Positions 57,224 through 64,000 of a stretch of DNA of 64,000 nucleotides are shown here, piece by piece; the first letter of the stretch is position 1; every line of letters begins with the position of its first letter. Made by a program: the position numbers and the translations under genes. The stretch is from Sphingomonas beigongshangi (GTDB lineage: Bacteria > Pseudomonadota > Alphaproteobacteria > Sphingomonadales > Sphingomonadaceae), in assembly GCF_016820445.1 (NCBI RefSeq), contig NZ_JADHDT010000004.1:310001-374000 (forward strand). The letters run 5' to 3'. The notes under the pieces were generated by a model. That model was not told where the DNA came from. It saw nothing but the letters and a program-made list of their open reading frames with translations, and made no database searches.

Positions 57224-58336
57224 ATGAGCCGGGGGGGCATCGTTCCCGAACCGATCGCGCGTCTGCCGTGGCGGGTCATCCTGCTCGTCGTCGCGATCGG
57301 CACGTTTGGCCAGGTCGTGCTGTATTCGGCCGCGGGCGGTTCGCTGCATCCATGGGCGCTGTCACAGGGCCTCCGCTTCTACGTCTTCGTCGCCGGCGCG
57401 ATCGCCCTGTCCTACGTGCCGGAGCGCGTCTGGCGTGCGGGCGCCATACCGGCGTATGGCGGGCTGGTCGTGCTGCTCGTCTTCGTCGAGCTGCTCGGCG
57501 CGGTGCGCGGCGGCAGCCAGCGCTGGCTCGACCTCGGCTTCATCCGTCTCCAGCCGTCCGAATTGATGAAGCCGGCGATCGTGCTCGCCTGCGCACGCTT
57601 CTACGACATGCTGCCCGCGGGCGAGACGCGGCGGTTCAGCGCGATCTGGCCCGCCGCGCTGCTGATCGGCGTCCCGGCGGCGCTAATCATGAAACAGCCC
57701 GACCTCGGCACCGCGCTGATGGTCTGCGCGGGCGGCGCGACGATCATGTTCCTCGCGGGCATTCCACTGCGCCTGTTCGTCGGCGGCGGGATCGGTATCG
57801 CCATCGCGGCGCCGCTGGCGGTCAATTTCCTGCTGCATGGCTATCAGCGGAACCGCGTGCTGATCTTCCTCGATCCCGAAAGCGACCCACTGGGCACGGG
57901 CTATCACATCAGCCAGTCGAAGATCGCGATCGGGTCCGGCGGCATCTGGGGCAAGGGCTTCCTCCAGGGCACGCAGAGTCATCTCGACTATCTGCCGGAA
58001 GGCCATACCGATTTCGTCTTCGCCACGATGGCGGAGGAATGGGGTCTGATCGGCGGCTGTCTCCTCATCTTCGCGTTCCTCCTGGTCATCCGCTGGGGAA
58101 TCAACGTGGGACAGAATGCCGGCACGCGATTCTCGCGCCTGACGGCGGCGGGCCTGTCGACCACGATTTTCTTCTATGTTGCGATCAATCTGGCGATGGT
58201 CATGGGCCTGGCGCCGGTTGTTGGCATTCCCCTGCCCCTGGTCAGCTTCGGCAGTTCGGCGCAGATGACGGTGCTGCTGTGCCTCGGCATCCTCATGTCG
58301 ATCGATCGGGAAAACCGCCGCCGCGTCCGCTGGTGA
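57224..58336 (+). CDS. rodA: SEDS peptidoglycan polymerase RodA
   Basis: A 370-residue inner-membrane glycosyltransferase of the SEDS family with ten helices that polymerises lipid II together with PBP2. Signature stretches are GGSQRWLDLGFIRLQPSELMKPA, KQPDLGTALMV, the periplasmic loop QSHLDYLPEGHTDFVFA with its acidic residue, and GIPLPLVSFGSSAQM near the C-terminus. It begins 24 bases after mrdA and closes the rod-shape cluster. Confidence 0.97.
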   Translation: MSRGGIVPEPIARLPWRVILLVVAIGTFGQVVLYSAAGGSLHPWALSQGLRFYVFVAGAIALSYVPERVWRAGAIPAYGGLVVLLVFVELLGAVRGGSQRWLDLGFIRLQPSELMKPAIVLACARFYDMLPAGETRRFSAIWPAALLIGVPAALIMKQPDLGTALMVCAGGATIMFLAGIPLRLFVGGGIGIAIAAPLAVNFLLHGYQRNRVLIFLDPESDPLGTGYHISQSKIAIGSGGIWGKGFLQGTQSHLDYLPEGHTDFVFATMAEEWGLIGGCLLIFAFLLVIRWGINVGQNAGTRFSRLTAAGLSTTIFFYVAINLAMVMGLAPVVGIPLPLVSFGSSAQMTVLLCLGILMSIDRENRRRVRW

Positions 58337-58366
58337 GAAAAAACCGCATGCGGGGCTAAAAAGGGG

Positions 58367-58394
58367 TTGCGAGGCGGCGAAACTCTGCTAATTG
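58367..58394 (+). promoter_or_regulatory. candidate promoter of tRNA-Lys
   Basis: TTGCGA at 58367-58372 and TAATTG at 58389-58394 with a 16-base spacer, inside a GAGGCGGC/GCCGCCTC dyad, about 55 bases before the tRNA. Confidence 0.35.
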
Positions 58395-58448
58395 GCCGCC
58401 TCCCGACGCGGTCGGCGCCCTACCAAAGCGCCACGAACCACCGGTCAT

Positions 58449-58524
<76 letters not shown>

Positions 58525-58531
58525 GTTTTTT

Positions 58532-58561
58532 CAACGGCTTCGCAGTGATGCGAAGCCGTTG
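58532..58561 (+). terminator. strong hairpin after tRNA-Lys
   Basis: A perfect 13-base-pair stem (58532-58544 with 58549-58561, loop GTGA) starts 8 bases after the tRNA. T-runs lie on both sides (TTTTTT before, TGCTTT after), so it may end transcription in one or both directions. Confidence 0.6.
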
Positions 58562-58815
58562 TGCTTTGGGTCTCCCCTGACTTTCCCCTTTTCGCGGCTG
58601 CGATCACCTGGCGCAGCTTCGATGTTGCACGCCACCGAGAGTACCCAGAAGGCGCTACTCAGTGCTGCTGGAGGTCTCGCCCGAATCTGCCCTCCGTTCA
58701 GCTTCTGCTATTTGACTTGGGAGGGCTCTAAGGTTCCAGCAACTTGAAGCAGGGGCGTATATCCAGCAGATTACAAGCCCGCCAGCCGCGACGTGCCACA
58801 CGAAGAAAGACGAGC
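58562..58815. other. non-coding junction between tRNA-Lys and the accessory genes
   Basis: About 250 bases without a supported gene, integrase fragment or recognisable repeat of the tRNA 3' end. It is less GC-rich than the housekeeping genes on the left and looks like the edge of inserted DNA. Confidence 0.4.
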
Positions 58816-61800
58816 ATGATCTGGATCAACCAATTAGACCTGAAGAATTGGGCGGGCCGCATCGGCGCTCGAGAGGACTTCCCCGTGATGGTTCGCGACC
58901 TCATACTCGCGTCAGCACGCGACATCGGCGACATCAAGCACATGCGCTTTCCAGGCGGAGAGTCGAGCCAGGTGCGCGGCTATGACGGTGACCTGACGAT
59001 CGCCGTCGGCACGACTTACGTGCCCGCAGGACGGTCGATCTGGGAGTTCGGCGTCGGCGCTGACGCTATCGAAAAGTTCGAGAGCGACTACGACAAGCGT
59101 GCGAAGTCAATGGCCAAGACGGATCGCGCGCAGACCACATTCGTGTTCGTCACCCCGCGCAACTGGGACAATCCGAAGAAAAAGCTGCCGGATTACATCA
59201 AAGAATTCCAGGACAAGAAGGAGTTCAAGGACGTTCGCTTCGTGGACGGCGCCGCGCTGGAGACATGGCTTGGAATACATGGCGCGGTCGGCGCCAAGTA
59301 TGCCCGAACGGTGCTCGAACGAGTGCCGCAGAAGGGTGCGCGCAGCACTGATGAGTTCTGGGCAGAATATTCCGCCCGCTTTCACCCGCGGCTCACCGAA
59401 GCGGTCGCGCTATGCGCGCGCAACGAACAGGCGGCAAGCATCGTCAGCCACCTGATGGGCAAGGGCGGCCAGATGATCTTCGTCGGAGACGGGCCCGACG
59501 AGGTGAGCGCGGTGGCAGTTGCCGCGATCCGCACGGCGCCGGAACTCGACCGAAAATTTCTAGAGGCTCGTACGCTGATCGTCGATACTGACGAGGCAGG
59601 TAGGGAGGTCGCCGTCGCCGACCGCTATGGCTACGTCGTGTCCCCCTCAGTCGAGAAGGTGACTGGGACGCTCGGCAGCTACGGGCCGGTTGTGGCGACG
59701 GTCGACTTTCTTCCCCCTGCCGGCCGGCATCCCCGCCTCGAACGGCCCTCGACGCGCGAGATGAGCGAGGCGCTGCGGACAATGGGCCTCGGCGAGGAGG
59801 AGGCGGAGGCGCTGGCCAGAAAGTCGGGACGCAGCTTGACCATCCTTGAGCGGCACGCGCCCGCCGCCGGGGCCAAACGGCCCGACTGGGCCAACGGCGC
59901 GGCCTCGCTAATCCCCGCCCTGCTCGCAGGCGGCTGGGACAGTCGGCAAGAGGGCGACCAGCGCATCCTGTCGGATTTGAGTGGCTTGGACTACGACGAC
60001 TTTGAGGCGGGGATGCGCGCATACCTGAGTCGGCTGGACGCACCGCTCGACCAGCGGTCGGGCCTTTGGAAGCTGCGGGCTCCCGTCGACGCCTTCGTGA
60101 ACCTGTCTCATCTAGTGACGCGCAAGCACCTGACGGGGCTCGCCACGGCGGCGACGGCGGTGTTCACGACCGACGACCCGCCTAATATCGGCGCGGAGCG
60201 GCTCGGAACGTCCGACGCACCGTACAGCAGTACGCTGCGGGAGGGGCTCGCGACGACGCTCCTCATCCTGGCGGCCATGCACCAGGAGGTCGGTTTGGAA
60301 TCGATCGACGATCCCGCGAGTTTCGTCGAAAGCGTGGTGGCCAATTTGCCCGGTTTGCGCGACGACCCGCGGGTAGTCATCGGTCTTGAAAGACAGCTCA
60401 CCCATCTGATGGAGGCGTCCCCCCGCCCTTTGTTGGAGGCCCTCGAGCACCTGCTCGAGGGTGAAGCTCCGCTCGCCTCGTTGGTCTTCGCCGAGACGTC
60501 AGACTATGGCATTTCGCGCACGCGGCTGCCGAACCTGATGTGGGCGCTTGAGATGCAGGCTTGGGATCCCGTCTATCTCAGGCAGGTAGCGCTGCTGCTA
60601 GGCAAGCTGGCGTCTTTAGACCCGGGTGGAACAGCGGGTAACAGGCCAATCGCCAGCCTCCGCGACATCTTCGTGGCCTGGAGTCCGGGCACCAATGCGT
60701 CGCTCGCTGAGCGGCTGGCGGTGATTGACGAGGTCATCTCGATCTATCCGGAGACTGGCTGGCAGCTCGTCGTCGCGCTGCTGCCGAAGCTGTACGACAC
60801 AAAGGGCCCAACGCAGCGGCCGCTCTTTCGGGAGGCGGGCGCCTCCGAACGCGAACCGGTCACCTACGCGATCGTCGGCGACACCTACGATGCGATGACC
60901 GACCGCGCGCTGTCGCTGGTTGGTGACGACCCGACACGGTGGAATGAGGTCGCCGAGGCGTTCCCGCGGTTTTCGCCGGAGCGCCGCGTTCAATTCCTGG
61001 AAATGCTCACGGGAAGGGTGGCCAGCATCATGGGCGAGGAGCGGAATGAACTCCGGCGGACGCTGACCCGGATCGCGGATCGTCACGAGCGGTTCCGTGA
61101 GGCCGAGTGGGCGCTGCCAAACGCCGCGCTCTCCCGGCTGAAACGGATCGTCGGGAGCCTCAGGAGCGATGATCCATTCGACAAGGCGCGAGCGCTGTTC
61201 GACGAGGCGAACCCCTATGCCGAGCGCGACTACGTGGCGGCCGAGAGGGCGATCGCGCAACGGCGCGCCGACAGCGTCTCCGCGCTGGCCTCCACTGGCG
61301 GCGCGGGAGCTATCCTCAGGCTAGCCGAGACGATCCGCTTCCCGAAGCTCGCCGCTTTGGCCGCGGCGACCGGTATTCAGGACCGTGCGGTAATCGACGA
61401 TCTGCTGTCAGCCGGCGATCCGCATGCCCCTGCGCCCGAGCTTAGCTCAGCGCTGTCCGGCAACCTTCGACACCTTCGCGGCGAGACATTCGGGGACGAC
61501 ATCGCTCGGCTAGCCGCGTCACATTCCTGGTCGCCTATCCGCACAGCGTCCATGCTGCTGCATTGGCCCGAGAAGGCCACTACCTGGGACGCGGTCGACG
61601 CGCTCGGCGACGAGGCGTCGCGGTGGTTCTGGTCACACCGTGAGCCCATGCGGTTCGAAGGCCCGACCTCGGACCTCGAGACGCTCGTCGGCAGGTTCAT
61701 CGCCGCGGACCGGGCTGGCGCGGCGCTCATGGCCGTGCACCCGCGCGAAAGCGAGCTGTCATGGGCGACGGTCGCCACCCTATTGGGCGGCCGCATCGCA

Positions 61801-62553
61801 GAAATCAATCGCGGCGGCATCGTCGGCGAAATGGACGGCTTCTACGTGTCAGAGCTGTTCAAGTCGCTGCGCCGCCGCGAAGACGTCAACAAGCTCGACC
61901 TTGCCCGCTGGGAATATGCCTACTTTCCGCTACTCGAGCACCATGAAGAAAGGCTCGAATTGTTCGACCGGATGGCGAAAGACCCCGAGTTCTTCGTCTC
62001 AATCCTGAAGGACGTCTATATCTCAGACGACGCGCAGGGCGGCGAGAGCGAGACCAGCGAGACGCAGCGGCTTCGCGGCACGATCTCGCACCGCATCCTG
62101 CTGGCGAACGACGCGGTCCCGGGCGCGACCGGCGGCGTAATAGACCAGAGCTCACTCGACGCCTGGGTCGACGGGATGCTCGAGGAGGGCAGAACGGCGA
62201 AGCTCACGAAGGTCGTGCCCGCGTACATCGGGCGCACCATCGCCCACGCCGCCCAGATTGACGGCGTCTGGCCGCCGGCACCTGTCGCCAGCGTCATCGA
62301 GCGCCTCAGATCGCACGAGGTTGAGCATTCGATCATGATCGAGCGCTTAAACATGCGGGGTGTCTACACGAAGGTCATGTTCGAAGGGGGGCCGCAAGAG
62401 CGCGACCTCGCGGCCCGATACCGGTCGTGGGCGAGGGCGCACGCCGCCAGTCCGCGCACCTGTGCAATGCTGACGGCGATCGCCCGCCGGTGGGACGAGG
62501 ACGCGAAGCGAGCGGACACCGAGGCTGAGCAAGACCGCCTAAGGTTCAGCTAA
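58816..62553 (+). CDS. large accessory protein with nuclease-like N-terminal domain and helical-repeat body
   Basis: A 1245-residue protein that I cannot place in a named family. Residues 1-160 form a recognisable domain: RGYDGDLTIAVG, then YVPAGRSIWEFGVGADA (Asp57 and Glu77), DYDKRAK, TTFVFVTPRNWDN and a VDGAALETWL ending. This layout recurs at the front of large bacterial proteins near defence genes and looks like a PD-(D/E)XK-type fold, with the usual ExK not clearly kept. About residue 205-240 there is MIFVGDGPDEVSAVAVAAI, where related proteins have an NTPase-like start, but no Walker GKT is present. The remainder is alpha-helical repeats. The start at 58816 aligns with the domain. No transmembrane helices. 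It is followed 95 bases later by the next gene. Confidence 0.75.
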   Translation: MIWINQLDLKNWAGRIGAREDFPVMVRDLILASARDIGDIKHMRFPGGESSQVRGYDGDLTIAVGTTYVPAGRSIWEFGVGADAIEKFESDYDKRAKSMAKTDRAQTTFVFVTPRNWDNPKKKLPDYIKEFQDKKEFKDVRFVDGAALETWLGIHGAVGAKYARTVLERVPQKGARSTDEFWAEYSARFHPRLTEAVALCARNEQAASIVSHLMGKGGQMIFVGDGPDEVSAVAVAAIRTAPELDRKFLEARTLIVDTDEAGREVAVADRYGYVVSPSVEKVTGTLGSYGPVVATVDFLPPAGRHPRLERPSTREMSEALRTMGLGEEEAEALARKSGRSLTILERHAPAAGAKRPDWANGAASLIPALLAGGWDSRQEGDQRILSDLSGLDYDDFEAGMRAYLSRLDAPLDQRSGLWKLRAPVDAFVNLSHLVTRKHLTGLATAATAVFTTDDPPNIGAERLGTSDAPYSSTLREGLATTLLILAAMHQEVGLESIDDPASFVESVVANLPGLRDDPRVVIGLERQLTHLMEASPRPLLEALEHLLEGEAPLASLVFAETSDYGISRTRLPNLMWALEMQAWDPVYLRQVALLLGKLASLDPGGTAGNRPIASLRDIFVAWSPGTNASLAERLAVIDEVISIYPETGWQLVVALLPKLYDTKGPTQRPLFREAGASEREPVTYAIVGDTYDAMTDRALSLVGDDPTRWNEVAEAFPRFSPERRVQFLEMLTGRVASIMGEERNELRRTLTRIADRHERFREAEWALPNAALSRLKRIVGSLRSDDPFDKARALFDEANPYAERDYVAAERAIAQRRADSVSALASTGGAGAILRLAETIRFPKLAALAAATGIQDRAVIDDLLSAGDPHAPAPELSSALSGNLRHLRGETFGDDIARLAASHSWSPIRTASMLLHWPEKATTWDAVDALGDEASRWFWSHREPMRFEGPTSDLETLVGRFIAADRAGAALMAVHPRESELSWATVATLLGGRIAEINRGGIVGEMDGFYVSELFKSLRRREDVNKLDLARWEYAYFPLLEHHEERLELFDRMAKDPEFFVSILKDVYISDDAQGGESETSETQRLRGTISHRILLANDAVPGATGGVIDQSSLDAWVDGMLEEGRTAKLTKVVPAYIGRTIAHAAQIDGVWPPAPVASVIERLRSHEVEHSIMIERLNMRGVYTKVMFEGGPQERDLAARYRSWARAHAASPRTCAMLTAIARRWDEDAKRADTEAEQDRLRFS

Positions 62554-62648
62554 GCCCGCCGTGATGCGTAGCAGATTCACCGCTTCGACCGCGGCGGTGC
62601 CTTCCACTTCACCTGAGGCGAAACTCGACTGCGTCCGGGAGGTGCACG

Positions 62649-63821
62649 ATGAGTGACCAACAATCACCTGACGACTTCATCTCCGCCTTCGACGACATCG
62701 CCCGCGAAGGGGAAGGACCGGCCAGCCACACTGTTGGCAGGTTTGACTACCTCAACGTCTCCGCGAGACTCGAAGCCGGTGCGGTGCGAGCGCTGATCGA
62801 CGGCTGGCTGGCCGACTATCCGGCGGCGCACCGCGCGGAGATGACACGCCGTATCCAGTCCCGCGACGACACCCTGCACAATAGCTCCGTCTTCGAGCTA
62901 ATGCTCCACGCGCTGCTGCTGCGGCAGGGCTTCACGATCGTGGCCATCGAACCGGTCCTGGCGAACGGCAGAGCCCCGGACTTCCTCGTCGAGGCTCCAG
63001 ACGGAACGCGCTTCTATCTCGAGGCGACGCTCGCCTCAGGCATGGCCAGCGCGGACGTGGGCGGCGATAGGCGCCTGCGTCAGGCCCTGCAGGCGATCGA
63101 CGAGGTCGAGTCCCCGGACTTTTTCCTCCATCTCCACACGAGTGGAACCCCGAGCAAGCCCATCGCGGTCGCTCGGCTCCGGCGCGCCGTGCAGCGGTTC
63201 GTGGACGGTCTCGATTACGAGAAGGCCGCGGCGGACGGGACCGCGGCCCAGGATGTCGCCCCGGTGTTCCAGCACGAGGAGCACGGCTGCCGGCTCGTCC
63301 TCCGTCCCGTCCCTAAGAACGTGCGCAGACCGGGTGGTAGGGCGGTCGGCGGGAGGACGCTGCCCGGTGGGATCGTCCGACCCGAACTGGCGATCAAGTC
63401 CGCGGTGGAGGGCAAGGCCGGTCGCTACGGCGATATCGACCTTCCGTTGGTCATCGCCGTCAACGCGCTCGAGGACTACGTCGGGGTGGACGCCGCCATC
63501 GATGCATTGTTTGGGACGACCGCAACCGCGTTCAGTGAAGGACGCGAGCCGCGCCCCGTGCGCAACCCGGACGGCGCATGGCGCGGTCCCGGCGGACCCG
63601 TCTACACCCGGTCAAGCGCTGTCCTGTTCGTCGAGCGCCTGTCGGCCTGGAGCGTGGGCCAACGGTCGCTTAAGCTCATCCTCAATCCCTGGGCGCGCTC
63701 CCCACTCGGCGACGTTCCACTGGGCGTGGAGGTGCGCGAGGTGGTCGACGATCGCCTGCAGACTCACGGCGGGCGATCGCTCCGTGAGATCTTCGGCCTA
63801 CCGGAGGGTTGGCCGGAGTAA
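62649..63821 (+). CDS. PD-(D/E)XK-like nuclease-fold protein (ExT variant)
   Basis: A 390-residue soluble protein, start supported by GGGAGG 6 bases upstream. Residues 80-130 carry a restriction-endonuclease-like pattern: helix Glu83 (VFELMLHALLLRQGF), a Pro110-Asp111 pair in GRAPDFLVEA, and Glu125 in FYLEATLAS, giving E...PD...ExT with Thr where Lys is usual. Such PDF...LEAT proteins occur near mobile and defence loci with unknown roles. The C-terminal 250 residues, including GLPEGWPE at the end, show no known domain. It lies between the large accessory gene and a third ORF whose start follows the stop by 4 bases. Confidence 0.7.
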   Translation: MSDQQSPDDFISAFDDIAREGEGPASHTVGRFDYLNVSARLEAGAVRALIDGWLADYPAAHRAEMTRRIQSRDDTLHNSSVFELMLHALLLRQGFTIVAIEPVLANGRAPDFLVEAPDGTRFYLEATLASGMASADVGGDRRLRQALQAIDEVESPDFFLHLHTSGTPSKPIAVARLRRAVQRFVDGLDYEKAAADGTAAQDVAPVFQHEEHGCRLVLRPVPKNVRRPGGRAVGGRTLPGGIVRPELAIKSAVEGKAGRYGDIDLPLVIAVNALEDYVGVDAAIDALFGTTATAFSEGREPRPVRNPDGAWRGPGGPVYTRSSAVLFVERLSAWSVGQRSLKLILNPWARSPLGDVPLGVEVREVVDDRLQTHGGRSLREIFGLPEGWPE

Positions 63822-63825
63822 TCCG

Positions 63826-64000
63826 GTGGTTGAGAGAACGGCCGGCAAGGGCCATCCTGACGTGATGGAACCGTTCCGCGTCACGAAGGAAACCGTCGCC
63901 CCACTTGGGGACGAGGCGTTGCGGGAACTGCTCGTCCGCCTTCTCGAGGCCGAGGCACGTAACCGCGGCATCGACCAGTCCGCCATTCGTGCGGGCGGCA
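63826..64000 (+). CDS. third gene of accessory block, 5' part only (cut by right edge)
   Basis: An open frame of 58 codons running off the window. GTG 63826 is preceded by GGAG 7 bases upstream, overlapping the previous gene's end, so it is tightly linked to it; ATG 63865 is the alternative. The visible part contains PFRVTKETVAPLGDEALREL, LVRLLEAEARNRGID and AIRAGG. It resembles, from memory, the start of large bacterial proteins whose next segment is a GG...DGG-type nuclease domain, but that segment lies outside the window. Confidence 0.55.
   Translation, partial: MVERTAGKGHPDVMEPFRVTKETVAPLGDEALRELLVRLLEAEARNRGIDQSAIRAGG

Noticed and set aside
58525..58815. integrase gene or repeat of the tRNA-Lys 3' end marking an attachment site
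   Set aside because: None was found in this stretch or elsewhere in the window; the right end of any island is outside.
59460..59540. possible Walker A (KGGQMIFVGDGPDE) in the large accessory protein
   Set aside because: The sequence lacks the GxxxxGK[ST] pattern, so ATP binding cannot be claimed.

Overview
The window is GC-rich chromosomal DNA from an alphaproteobacterium, most likely Sphingomonas or a close relative. The evidence is the high GC at third codon positions, a large TonB-dependent receptor, an rpsF-rpsR-rplI operon, a complete Entner-Doudoroff gene set, an endonuclease-type MutL, and short promoter-like patterns of the TTGCC...TA(A/G)GG type. Genus is inferred from recognised protein families; no 16S gene or marker search was available.

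Layout. 1-2.5 kb: the end of an M28 peptidase gene, a small Asp/Asn-rich lipoprotein, tRNA-Ile2(CAT), two small ORFs and tRNA-Pro(TGG). 2.5-7 kb (minus): ETF-ubiquinone oxidoreductase, a secreted TPR protein and ispE. 7-11.4 kb (plus): a uracil-DNA glycosylase-like protein coupled to a soluble lytic transglycosylase, then an acyl-CoA ligase. 11.4-22.4 kb (mostly minus): a GT39-like membrane glycosyltransferase, a PA0069-type radical SAM protein, dnaE-moaB, and lolC-lolD-GNAT-gpx, with VOC and HdeD genes on the plus strand. 22.9-26.7 kb: a TonB receptor, an hsp20 gene with a clear sigma-32 promoter and a ROSE-like leader, and an IS5 remnant.

26.7-36.4 kb: pyrG and secG (minus), then MarR, SH3, argC, zwf, pgl, edd, glk and eda (plus), carrying glucose through the Entner-Doudoroff route to pyruvate and glyceraldehyde-3-phosphate. 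36.5-42.8 kb (minus): a secreted GH35-like glycosidase and fabD-fabG-acpP-fabF-mltG (fatty-acid elongation plus murein strand termination). 43-45.1 kb: an RcnB-like protein, the ribosomal protein operon, and a possible 25-residue lipoprotein peptide. 45.2-50.2 kb: a tripartite EmrAB/NodT-type efflux operon with a divergent TetR regulator. 50.3-58.3 kb: a hypothetical gene, mutL, and the elongasome cluster mreB-mreC-mreD-mrdA-rodA.

58.4 kb to the right edge: tRNA-Lys(CTT), followed by an accessory block of three closely spaced plus-strand genes unlike the housekeeping neighbours. These are a 1245-residue protein with a nuclease-like N-terminal domain, a 390-residue PD-(D/E)XK-like protein, and the start of a third protein that runs off the window. 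This tRNA-adjacent block resembles a defence island and is the best candidate for an undescribed system. Its assignment rests on motifs and context only.
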